Shown here: in pieces, positions 1-10,574 of the stretch | Layout: each line of letters opens with the position of its first letter | Position numbering within the stretch: position 1 is the first letter of the stretch | Assembly: GCA_016490735.1 (NCBI GenBank) | Contig: JAEMWC010000240.1 | Coordinates: forward strand, 97,501 to 161,500 | From: Pachyseris speciosa | Taxonomy: Eukaryota; Cnidaria; Anthozoa; Scleractinia; Pachyseridae | Direction: 5' to 3' | DNA: 64,000 bases | Notes under the pieces: generated by a model | The model's input: only the letters and a program-made list of their open reading frames with translations | The model's database searches: none | What the model was told of the DNA's origin: nothing | Program-made: the position numbers and the translations under genes

Positions 1-19
1 AACCAAAATTCAACCATCA

Positions 20-365
20 TTCTTTGAGAAAGTGGACTCTTAGCTACCGTCACGCTTAATGATGCTCATCAGGCAGCCGCTAAAGATGAAAAATGGCTGT
101 AAATTTAGCAGAAATCGCAAGCAAACCGAACTTGGGCCATTGTTGTCGCTTCACGGATAAAAAATAGCTACGTCAAAATGACGTTTTCAGAAACCTTGAG
201 CCTCCAGTGGCTTAGGACAGCACCACTTTTCCCTGGTAGTTCAAATAAAGAGTCACGAATTGCTATTCATCGGTTATAGGTGGAAAATCACTCCGAAAAT
301 GTAAAAACAGCCGGTAGTCAATGGGTTAAGTGTAACGGTAGCTAAGAGTCCACTTTCTCAAAGAA
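20..365. mobile_element. MITE-like element with ~39-bp terminal inverted repeats
   Basis: Positions 20-58 (ttctttgagaaagtggac...) are the near-perfect reverse complement of 327-365. The 270-bp interior has no convincing ORF. This is the layout of a non-autonomous DNA transposon. The superfamily is not assigned because no clear target-site duplication is visible. Confidence 0.7.
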
Positions 366-842
366 TTGAGCAAGGTGATGTACTTTGTTGTCGAATTTGG
401 CTTGTTACTCGATGAACTGGGAATTTGGCCGGTCGGACACTTAGTACCTTTGGGACTCGACTATTGATGAATTTCTCGACCTACCGCTGCATATTTTGGA
501 ATTTGTGAGCACTGAAGATGAGCACAAGCAGGAATTTTTGGTGGTAGGTCGGAGTGGCTATGTGAAAGAATTGGGGGAAGGAATGGGCGCTGTCAAAAAT
601 TCTCGTTATTTCCCAGCATGCAACGCGGTTGAGATGTTAACAATAGCAGAAAGGCCCGAATTCACTGGAACAAAAGGCTGTATCTACGCTCGGGAGAAGA
701 ATATGAACAAAAAAAGTCATTTCTAAGCTAGAACAAGGACTGAATTTTGTTATGATGGTTGAAGTTTGGTTTTTCGACGATGATTTCTTTAAAAAATATA
801 AAGGCAAAAAGGGGCATTTTTGTCATTTGTCTTTAACATTAA

Positions 843-1151
843 CAGGGTTCGCACGCACCTTGAAAGTCCTTGAATTTGAAAATCAAAATTCAAGGCCTTG
901 AAAGTCCGTGAAAAGTACATTGGGTCCTTGAAAAACCGTGAAATTTGCTGTTTGACTGTTTCCACTTAGTGGAAGAACTAGAAAAGACTTAGACTTAACA
1001 AATCTGACAGTTATCTCTTAAACCCGATCATCTAGTATCACATTCTAATGGCATTTTTTACTGGATGGAGTGCTTGAAAAATTGGAATTGTGTCCTGGAA
1101 TGTCCTTGAAAAGTCCTTGAATTTTAAGTCCAAAAAAGAGTACGAACCCTG
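843..1151. mobile_element. Short inverted-repeat element with CAGGGTTCG ends (hAT-like)
   Basis: It starts CAGGGTTCGCACGCACC and ends GTACGAACCCTG, and is flanked by the direct repeat CATTAA (837-842 and 1152-1157). The inside is dominated by repeats of CCTTGAAAGTCCTTGAA on both strands. CAGGGTT ends resemble hAT-type termini, but hAT duplications are normally 8 bp and only 6 are visible here, so the family is tentative. The short ORFs within it are by-products of the repeats. Confidence 0.65.
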
Positions 1152-1403
1152 CATTAAAAACGGTCAATTTCGTTCTTGTCCAAACTCAAAAAGGCCATAT
1201 TTGGCAAAACTCGCTACGTTTCTTGTGTTTATTGGATATGCAAATTTAAAGGACATTCCATTTCGTGCTCACAACTGACAGTTAAGGCAATATTCGTGCA
1301 ATTGAGAAAGTTGCAATGTTTTGAAGCATGGGAGTCTTGTGCAGCCGGTTTTGGCCAGCATGGGTGCCAATGGGTTAATGTGTACATCTTAATTCTCTTT
1401 CAG

Positions 1404-4400
1404 GGAGCCAGCAGTGTATCGTAACTATAAGCTGCGACAGTGGATGGACTGGCGTACCTGATGTTCGTTTTGATGAGGCAGGAACTGCAGGAGATGGAGG
1501 GGGAGGGGGTGATGATGATGAGGATGATATATCCTTTCTCCAGCTTTTCAATGTAAGTTCTGTCTGCTCTTTATTTTTTTATGGTTTGAGGCCCATCATA
1601 GACCTTGTTAGCTTGTAGGTTTTGTTTTCCCAATGTAGACCATGTGATGTTACCCTAGAGAACTGTTTCTTTGAAATTTTGCCTTATTCATATGCACATA
1701 ATTTATGAAAAGACAAAAGGCAAACCCCCTTGGGAAGATCACATGGTGTACATTGGGAAAACAAAATCTACAAGCTAAAAAGGTCTATTGAATTTCTTAT
1801 TTATGACTGCTGGTTAATGTTGTTAATATTTTATGTCTTAAAATGCATGTTTTGTATGCATAGACACACTTAACTCATTAAGGCATAGCAGCACTTCTAA
1901 AGGTCCTATATATGTAAAAGGGTCCTATATATGTTGAGTGATTGTCTCAAAAAGAGAGCAGAATTGATTTACTGATTTTTATTGGTTTTCGGTAGACAGA
2001 AGGGGAGGAAAAAAAATAAAATTTGCTAACATTTTCAAATTGGAATCTACCTCCATTGTTGCCATCCTTAGCCAGAGACAAATGTTTCAGTGGACTAACC
2101 CAGAAACATTTTTGCAAAACTTGACTTGGTCACTTTAAGTTATGTTCAAATACCAGTGGTGATTACTAGAGGCTTGGTAATGGTCTAAAATCGGACATAA
2201 ATGCAAGTGGAATGAAATTAGTTCACTGGAAGTGAAATTTACTGAGTAGTAATAACTTTGTTTCCGTGGTCAGGTCTGGGAAATATCTGTAGAGAAGAGT
2301 GATGAGAAGGTGTCAAAGTCATTACTGTACAAGTTTCGCCTTAAAAACGGTGATCATGACATCGCAGAATGGACAGCTGTGTTACAGAATGGTCAGCTTT
2401 ATGTAGAAGTACCAGATGGTGAGATGCCTCCGGGAAGCAAAGAATGGTATTAAAAATACTTATTATTGCAAACAAGTAGAACTTGTAGTTTTAAAATACA
2501 AATTATATTCTCTGTCTCCAAAACTCTGTGAAATTATTCAGCAGGATTCTGTTATCTTTAAGTTACTGAAATGAACATTGAAGAATATCTGTGTTCAAGA
2601 GTTGAAAGAAAACCTGAGAAATTTTATGAAATCAATGGAAGCAAAAAATAAAGAAATAAATAAATAAGTAAATAAATAGATAAATAAAAAAATAAACTTG
2701 CATTATGTCAAGGGAACTAGCAGTTTATCGTACTTTTTTACAACTGCAGTCACTGAACAGTCACTGTAATTTGTACCCAGTTTGTAGGTATGTTGTCTTG
2801 TTCCAGTTAAGATCTGTACGGTTCCCCCTCCAAAAGGGTTTTTGAGTTTAACACCAACACTTATGGGTATTCCAATTTAGCTTCATACAGTGTACTTTAC
2901 TTTCCTTAAAGGAGTACGGTCATGATAGTTTAGGTCATTATTAGAGACACAAAAAAATGCCTTTACATGATGGGAGACAGAGAAATAACAATTTGTCAAG
3001 GAAGATAAGCACCAAAGAAACAAAAATAAATGCAAATATGGTGAGGATGATGAAGGATGGAAGATGATTGAAACAGATTACGAATGACCTTTTGAAAAAT
3101 TAAGGCTACACTTTTCAATTCCCAAGACCGTGACCGTGCTCCTTTAAAATATTTTATTCTTGAGACCACTTGAACCCTTCCTTTTGGAGTTTCCAATCAT
3201 CATCCTTAGCCTGTAGGTGGGTATGGATACAATGTATGTTATGATTCAATTGTGTCCTTGTTTTAAGATTTTTGTCCCTTTGTTTTAAACTCGTAATCAT
3301 ACACTGTACATTCACCATACCCTAAAACAAAGGGTTCAAAAATTGAAATCAAGTCACTTGGGGCTCGACACTAACTTTTGACACCGCTTTCCACTTTGGA
3401 AAGTAGATTTCAAAATTTACCTTGCACCTCAAAATTTTACTTTCCAAAATGGATTACAGTATCATAGTTGCTAACCACAATGTTTTTCTTACCATGTTTA
3501 ATTGTCATTTGTCTTTGTAAAACCGAACCAAAATAGACTCATTCTTTACTTCAGTCTGCTTTTAACATTCACTTACTACAGTATGTATGTGTAAATTATT
3601 GTTGTGCTCAGACCTCCTTGGGAGTTTTTTGGATCCTTCAATAATTTATGGTGGAAAATGTAAGAATTCATCACAATTTAGTCCTTATCAAGAATGAAAT
3701 CAATGTCTGAGAGTTGTTTTCTCATTTCATTTGCAAACATTTTGACTTTAAAGCCTGTTAAAAGAAAAATTTACTTTCCAGATTGGGTGAGTATTCTGGT
3801 TCATTTTAGATTTTTATTCTCCAAAACGTAAATTTACTCTCCAATGGAAAGCGGGTAACTGTTAGTGTCAAGCCCTGTCACTGCAGTACACATTTCATTG
3901 GCAAAGCTATCATACTGTCAGCATTTCATTTTAATAGAATATTGTTTACTTTTGCAGCTTTGTGTCACTGCTTGAGTATGCAGAGGAACATTTGGAATGT
4001 GAACATGTGTTTGTGGGCCTTGTGAAGGACAGACCAGATAGAGGTAAATTCTAGATGTATTATTATAACAATATTTTTTACTATATGATTCCACCTGTTT
4101 TTGTGGTCCTTTAATAAGGTGGTGTTATTTTTTATGTAGAAAAGAGTACATGTATGTAGTCATATTACATTGTTTTACAGATAAAGGTGTTTATTTAGGC
4201 AAAAAATGTGGTACTATGTCAGTGTGAAAGTGAAACATGTTCTGTTACTTGTTTTTTAAATTGTTCTCTGTGAAGATTCAAAGGCTGACTTTTTGCGCAC
4301 TAACCCTTCATCAGAGCAATTCAGCTGGCCAGAGTTAACTTCTTAGACTTTTTACTTGTAACTAAGATTCTAGTTACTGATTTTGACCATTTTGTTTTTG

Positions 4401-4513
4401 CAGCAAGTCTGATGCGCACCTTTATGTTCATGGGTTTTGAGACAGTGAAGCCAAACCACTCATTGTGCCCAAGCAACTCACATTTCATCTTCATGGCATA
4501 CACCATCGAATAA
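1404..4513 (+). CDS. OAZ: Ornithine decarboxylase antizyme (5' exon missing), needs +1 frameshift
   Basis: Antizyme binds ornithine decarboxylase, blocks its dimerisation, sends it to the 26S proteasome without ubiquitin and limits polyamine uptake. Four exons fit: 1404-1552, 2274-2446, 3958-4043 and 4404-4513, with GT/AG borders and matching phases. Frame 0 enters at 1404 and stops at TGA 1459-1461; a +1 shift continues at GAT 1460 through all exons to TAA 4511-4513, giving 153 residues. The antizyme core is plain: SFV-like CFVSLLEYAEEHLECEHVF, then SLMRTFMFMGFETVKP and the C-terminal FIFMAYTIE. An acidic, glycine-rich stretch follows the shift site. The start codon and first exon were not found and may lie upstream or to the left of the window. 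A likely poly(A) signal (aaataaag) lies near 5481. Identity is very secure; the exact 5' structure is not. Confidence 0.95.
1456..1462 (+). promoter_or_regulatory. Programmed +1 ribosomal frameshift site of antizyme
   Basis: Frame 0 reads W-R-T then TGA (ACC TGA T). Reading GAT in the +1 frame joins the only ORF that encodes the antizyme body. The best-known animal site is UCC UGA U; here the last sense codon is ACC, so position one differs while CC-UGA-U is kept. In known antizymes polyamines raise frameshifting, giving feedback control. A G-rich run follows at about 1492-1512; whether a downstream pseudoknot forms was not tested. Confidence 0.9.
1598..1789. mobile_element. Small MITE in antizyme intron
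   Basis: Positions 1609-1648 (tagcttgtaggttttgtttt...) pair with 1738-1777 in reverse complement, and the match extends outwards through atagacctt / aaggtctat. There is no ORF. It sits in the first mapped antizyme intron, shortly after the donor at 1553. Confidence 0.7.
2643..2697. repeat. AAAT-type microsatellite
   Basis: Run of aaataaataagtaaataaat-type units in antizyme intron 2. Low-complexity sequence only. Confidence 0.9.
2906..3147. mobile_element. MITE, family shared with 29728-29951
   Basis: Ends are TTAAAGGAGTACGGTCATGA and its near reverse complement ACCGTGCTCCTTTAA. The interior matches the copy in an ILF2 intron almost base for base over ~235 bp, including aggaagataagcaccaaaga. 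The ends are compatible with insertion at TA. Non-coding. Confidence 0.8.
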
Positions 4514-7095
4514 CAGCCATCAGTGCTCCACAATGTATGATGATCTAGTATATAACTTAAAGTGAGCTCTCAAGAAAAGTTTGTCCAATAATTTATTTTG
4601 TTTATGCTGTGTTAATATTTTAGTCTAGATTGTTTTTACTTAACCCTTGAGATGGCTCCCTTAGTAGATACCACAAAAAGTTATTGTTATCAAGCAAGCT
4701 TTGTGAAATATTGGCCTATTTTGACTAGTTATTAGGGCTTCTCAATAGTTTTACTATTTCAGTCATTAAAATAATCTGTTTCAAACTGAAGGTATGGACT
4801 GTTTAGAAATTGTTAGATTGCCCAAATGAATAAAAATTCAAATATTCTCCTTTCAGTAAGGTGCCCTTGGTACACAAGGTTTCTCTCATATTGTTGGCTG
4901 GTTGAAGATTAATTTTTGTTGATGAGGGCCCATCTTGCTCATTGAGAATGTTCATAATTTAAGGACATTGCACGTTGAACTTAACTTAAAGTCAAAATGT
5001 AGGGGCAAAAACTTTTAGGGAATATCTTTAAAAACTTATTAAACAGCAATTAAACTGGAATCAAAAAGTTTGCTAACACAGGATTAGCTTAACCATGCTT
5101 TGACAACTGGGCCTAGTGGCCAACCCCCTCTGATACATTTTTTATTATCTTGGTGAGTAAAATAAGAATGTGTTACTTGAAGAATGCACATGGCCACATA
5201 TAAAGGAGCCATACATGTAGTGTCAACAGAGATAATACATTACTCTTAAATCTTTTGATAGTCCTCTTTTGTTGGTCAACAAGTAAAAGTGCAAATTGTA
5301 CAAACAGCCATTGTAGTATCTGTTAGTTTCAAAAGTCCAAATTTTAACCATTTTGCAAGTTACAACTTTAGTGTATCTGTCAAATCTGTGCTAAATAATA
5401 TTATCCAATGTAAACTGAGATGCAGTGATTAACTTATCGTTAGGTTAAGGTACATGTAATTCTTGTATCAGTGCCAATTGAAATAAAGCAGTTTTCTCAT
5501 GTCAAGTTAAACTTGTGCATTGTCTGCATTATAAACTTTTTTGGTATTTTTCCTTTGACATTCAGTGTATAGATTTTTTACAGCTCTAAACTCCTGGCTT
5601 GTCTATTAGTGGCCTACACACAGGCTCTTCATTTGGGCAATTCAATTCAGAGATATTTTTTGGTTTGATATTGATTTTGAATGGCGCACGGTCAAAGTGC
5701 ATGCAAAATCAAGACTGCATGCCCAAATGAAGAGCCTGTATGCAGGCTTGTCTATTAGTTAGTTAATTTTCCCACTTGTCCTTCAAGAAAAAGGAAAACA
5801 TGGCAGTGGCATGATGTGCCACAACCTGAGGGAGGAATAATGTGGGTTTGAGTGAGACTGTTGTCAGGGACTCACTCAGTACAGTGACCAGTGTAATTTT
5901 AGGTCCTTACTTGTTTAAAAAATAATCATTTGGCTACGTATATTGGATCTAAGTCCCCATGCATAGAGAAAGTCTGTTAGGTAGCTAAAAAGAAGGAAAG
6001 CAAATTAAATTCTCAAATTTGAGATGTGCCACAGCAATAGTTGATGATTTTAACATTTTATTCAAATTACATTCCCCTTTCACAACTGGTATATTTAAGT
6101 TTTTGCTGTTACACTGATGAATTTATAAACATCAAGTCAACATCATAAGAGGATTTTCTGATGTGACCATCACACAAAAAACAAACAGCTTAACTTTCTT
6201 GCATCAACAACCAAAATACACCTACATTGTAGCTTTAGGATTGGAATTTAATGTTCAGCTTCTGTCCTTGGCGAAATGAAACCAAACTACATTGTAACAA
6301 ACAAACAAATACACATTGCATTTCCTTGTAGTCTAGTGCAAGTATCCTCCATGGGAAACCTGAAATCTTGAAAAACAATTCATACTGTGCCAGTGAAAAG
6401 CAATAATTATGATGAAAAGTGCACACAGCACAGAGTAATGTAAAAGACAGTTCATTTTGCACAACATGTCCAGAAGCACCCAATAGCTTGATTATTAATG
6501 CTGAAGAGACAAATCAAGATGGAAAAATTTGAAATGAGTGACATGGGCACTTGTCCGAGGAAGTACCGGTAGTAACATCACTATATGAAAACCAAAAGGC
6601 ATTAATTATTAATTTTTATACTTGAAATGAAGGAAAGACAAAATTAATACAGCTGCAGCTACTGGAAACCTGCACTACTGTAATTTCCTTGGAAAGCAAT
6701 CAACTGCCAGGTGGGCTATGGCTTTACAAGGCTGCAAACAAATTTATTGATCAGATTTTAAGAAAATCCACTAGGTAGTACACATTCAGAAATTTATGTT
6801 ACTTGTGTGATAGATAAGCATGTCCTGGTTACAGAAGCTGGAACTAGAAAAGTAGTTTGTTTTATTACAGCAGAACACATGAATCTTGCTCGTTCTCGTT
6901 CACTTCACGGGGTTCCTTTCCTTGGCTACAATCACGAACAACTTGGACAACCTACAAAAAGAACAGATATGGAATACACTACTGCAGAAAACTAACAAAC
7001 AAACACACGCTTGTAAATAGCCAACTGGTTCACCTCCTGCCAGTTGGGTTTCTTAACCTTGTTATGTTAATTTGAACTTTAGTATTTGTTTCATA
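4514..7095 (+). other. Antizyme 3' UTR and intergenic sequence without a gene
   Basis: After the antizyme stop there is AT-rich sequence with no convincing exon on either strand. The first part is probably 3' UTR up to a possible poly(A) signal near 5481. The ORFs at 6235-6483 (minus) and 6807-7075 (plus) show no recognisable domain and are probably chance. Confidence 0.6.
5611..5747. mobile_element. 137-bp inverted-repeat element with 12-bp target duplication
   Basis: GCCTACACACAGGCTCTTC... at the left end pairs with ...GAAGAGCCTGTATGCAGGC at the right (about 28 bp). The direct repeat TTGTCTATTAGT lies on both sides (5599-5610 and 5748-5759). A duplication this long would fit Mutator-like elements better than Tc1 or hAT, but the element is too short to classify. 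Confidence 0.7.
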
Positions 7096-7097
7096 TC

Positions 7098-7995
7098 TTT
7101 GCTCAGCCCCACTAGCCTTTGTGCTATAAACAACCCAAGGGTCTACTGAGGGTCTACTGAGAACTATGCTTGATCGAGCACATAGTTTGTCTTCATCTTG
7201 GACACATTTTTCCGATGAATGTGACCGTCTGAAAACAGTATTCTCAAGGCTGAAGTATCCTAAACATCTTGTTAATTCTACCATCAAAAGTTTCGTTGAC
7301 TCGAAGGTTTGCAATCAGCAGCAACCTTTATCACTATCTCAAGAGACAGATGACACGATTCGAGTGGTTTTACCATTCAAAGACCAAATCTCAGCGGATA
7401 GTGTGAGGAAACAACTTAATGATTTGAGCCTAAAAATACATACCACCATCCAGCCCGTGTTTGTGAGCCGGAAAATTGAACAAGAACTTAATGTCAAAGA
7501 AACAAAACCACCAATTGTAAATCAGCAGTGTTTTGTTCATGGTTTTCAATGTGACCTGTGCGATGCGGGTTATGTAGGCTACACACGCGGACATTTACAT
7601 AATCGTGTGAAAGGACACAAACAACAATCCTCCGCCATTGCCAAACACTACAAGAACATGCACGGAACAATGCCTCAGGACCTGCTAAAGCGTTTCCAAG
7701 TGCTTAAGAAATGCAAAACTAAATTTGACTGCTTAGTGTACGAAATGCTTTTTATAAGAGCTTTAAAGCCAAATCTCAATGTGCAATCAGACTCCATTCG
7801 TGCGAAAGTATTTGTATAATCTTCGCACCCTCTTATGTTAATTTTTTCGCACCAAAATCGCTTTAAGTGCTGTAATTTGCATGATCTTGTTTATATTTTC
7901 CTTGATAATGGAGTCATGACTACTCCGAAACGTCGGATTTTATCGTTCGTTTTTACAGTTTTATGTTTCAAGCATTAATAAAGGTTATTATTATG
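7098..7995 (+). mobile_element. 5'-truncated Penelope-like retroelement with GIY-YIG endonuclease
   Basis: The ORF 7166-7819 (217 residues) carries a GIY-YIG-type segment, CDLCDAGYVGYTRGHLHNRV, followed by KGHKQQSS, a conserved H...H region and a C-terminal ALKPNLNVQSD. This matches the C-terminal endonuclease of Penelope-like elements. The upstream part (residues ~1-110) is the linker after the reverse transcriptase; the RT itself is absent. Downstream, ctccgaaacgtcgg at 7922 is a typical element tail and the copy ends aataaaggttattatta near 7995. The sequence just before it (7102-7131, gctcagccccactagccttt) is also found in the tail of the SINE at 15030, so this copy is joined to or inserted in a SINE tail. 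The reading frame is still open over 654 bp, suggesting recent insertion. Confidence 0.88.
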
Positions 7996-8205
7996 GCAAA
8001 ATATATGACTGTGCTAAAAACTAGACTAGCCACACAGGACGCTTATATAGCGTAACCTGTGAGCCATTGGAGTTAATATATAATAACAATTATTATTAAT
8101 ATGTCCATTCATTATAGACTCAGGCAGGATATTCAGCCTGGTTAAGTCCTTGGGAGCGGGTTACAACAAGTCACCACGGGTTCCAGGTCTCTCTTTTCCT
8201 TCTTC

Positions 8206-8375
8206 TTACAGGGACAGTACTTTCCTTAGTATCTTTGCTGTCCCCAGCAATGCTGTTTCCTGGATCACTTCCAACCTCACCTTCATGCTGATTCACTTCA
8301 TGTAATCGTTAAGTTGACTGATATGGCTCCAAGGGCCCCAATAACAACAGGCACTACAGGCATCATCATGATCAT
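8206..8375 (-). pseudogene. C-terminal relic of a retroelement ORF
   Basis: On the minus strand the translation gives PVVPVVIGALGAIS and, after frame breaks, IQETALLGTAKILRKVLSL then stop. I recognise this pair of motifs as the common C-terminus of a cnidarian retroelement polyprotein. The segment is directly followed (minus strand, 8205 to ~8090) by a characteristic 3' tail ending in AT-rich repeats. Only the last ~50 codons survive, and at least one frameshift separates the two motifs. Confidence 0.6.
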
Positions 8376-9541
8376 GATCATCCTCATCCTCATCATCATC
8401 CTCATCATGATCCTCATCCTCATCCTCATCATGATCCCCATCCCCATCCTCATCCTCATGATCCCTATCCTCATCCTCATCATGATCCCCATCCCCATCC
8501 TCATCCCCATCCTCCTCATGATCCCCATCCCCATCCTCATCCTCATCCTCATCATGATCCCCATCCCCATCCTCATCCTCATCATGATCCTCATCATGAT
8601 CCCATCCCCATCCTCATCCTCATCATGATCCCTATCCTCATCCTCATCCTCATCATGATCCCCATCCCATCCTCATCCTCATCATGATCCCCATCCTCAT
8701 CCTCATCATGATCCCCATCCTCATCCTCATCCCCATCCTCATCCTCATCACGATCCCCATCCTCATCCTCATCATGATCCCTATCCTCATCCTCATCCTC
8801 ATCATGATCCCATCCCCATCCTCATCCTCATCATGATCCCCATCCTCATCCTCATCATGATCCCTATCCTCATCCTCATCATGATCACGATCCCATCCCC
8901 ATCCTCATCACGATCCCATCCCCATCCTCATCCTCATCATGATCCCTATCCTCATCCTCATCCTCATCATGACCCCCATCCTCATCCTCATCCTCATAAT
9001 GATCCCCATCCCCATCCTCATCCTCATCATGATCCCCATCCCCATCCTCATCCTCATCACGATCCCCATCCTCATCCTCATCATGATCCCCATCCCCATC
9101 CTCATCCTCCTCATCCTCATCATGATCCCCATCCCCATCCTCATCCTCCTCATCCTCATCATGATCCCCATCCCATCCTCATCCTCATCATGATCCCCAT
9201 CCCCATTCTCATCATGATCCCCATCCCCATCCCCATCCTCATCATGATCCCCATCCTCATCCTCATCCTCATCATGATCCTCATCCTCATCCTCATCATG
9301 ATCCCCATCCTCATCCTCATCCTCATCATGATCCTCATCCCCATCCTCATCCTCATCCTCATCATGATCCCCATCCTCATCCTCATCATGATCCCCATCC
9401 CCATCCTCATCCTCATCATGATCCCCATCCTCATCCTCATCATCATCCTCATCCTCGTCATGATCCCCATCCTCATCCTCATCCTCGTCATGATCCCCAT
9501 CCTCATCCTCATCCTCATACTCATCCTAATCATCATCATCA
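8359..9541. repeat. 1.2-kb minisatellite of CATCCT/CATCCC hexamers with ATCATGATCC punctuation
   Basis: The block is built of CATCCT and CATCCC units interrupted by catcatgatcc about every 20-45 bp. The repeat is open in several frames on both strands, which creates false proteins of up to 257 residues rich in I/P/L/H or M/R/G. There are no ribosome-coding features, splice sites or conserved domains. It lies just beyond a possible poly(A) signal of the selenoprotein gene (9546-9551, minus). Confidence 0.95.
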
Positions 9542-9852
9542 TGTGTTTATTATTACAAAACAAGTGCAAGCCTTTGAAATCCAAAACAATTTGCTGGATT
9601 TCCTAGCCACAAGAGAGAGTCTCCAAGTAAACCACAGACTGACTTCTTCACTTTGTCACAAGGGCAGAGGAACTCTGCTGTAAATCATGGTCAAACTATT
9701 CTCTATTTGAATACACTTAGAAATTCACCCTTTTGAGCAACTTGGCATTTCAAGCACTTTCATCTGCCTCTTTCCTAACTACATACTTGATTGCAAATGT
9801 GACCCAGTCCTGAAAACAGCAGTATTATTTTATTTCTCATTTGATCACTTAC

Positions 9853-10021
9853 TTCTTTGAAAACAGGGAATCCTCCTTTCTCCAGCTTAGAAAACACCAA
9901 TTTGCCATTAACTGTCACTTCAAATGAGGCTGTTTTGAAGAAAAGGGAATGCTGTTTTTAATTGATTAATAATTCACAGAGTTATCAATGACCAATCTAC
10001 AGGTAGTATTTGAGTCACATG

Positions 10022-10081
<60 letters not shown>

Positions 10082-10520
10082 CATGACAAACACAATCTAT
10101 TGTTTCATTTCACAAGACTAGTAAGATAAAATATTCGTGTCTGACCTTTATGGGCTTTGAAACAGTGAGCCGCAAATGCCCATAAAGGTCTCCCGCTCAT
10201 ATTTCATCTATTATGTAACAGTTGTGATAATTTAGTTTTAATTCATAAGGGGTAGGGGGGAGCAGGGTTGGCGCAGTGGTGAGAGAGCTCGCCTTCCACC
10301 AATGTGTCCCGGGTTCGATTCCAGGACTCGGCGTCACAAGTGGACTGAGTTTGTTGGTTCTCTGCTCTGCTCTGAGAGGTTTTTCTCCGGGTACTCCAGT
10401 TTTCCCCTCTTCCCATAAACCAGCATTTGATTTGATTTATTTAGAGTTGATTTGATTTAGTCTCCCCAATGAGTAGAGCAGCTGTGCTTGGCTAGATAGA
10501 TTTGAGACTTAAATAAAGTG

Positions 10521-10574
<54 letters not shown>

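Noticed and set aside
8833..9606. 257-residue ORF rich in His, Pro, Ile and Leu
   Set aside because: It is a frame through the CATCCT/CATCCC minisatellite. The opposite strand is equally open (Met/Arg/Gly rich), which shows the openness comes from the repeat.
9775..9852. 43-nt intron joining the selenoprotein exon to a GAC TGG GTC... exon
   Set aside because: Good GTAAGT and TTTTCAG signals, but the intron would be shorter than any other seen here (smallest accepted is 66 bp). The C-terminus was left open.
9600..9852. SECIS candidates (ATGA at several minus-strand positions)
   Set aside because: None had a helix of the right length with unpaired AA in the loop and a matching GA on the 3' side.
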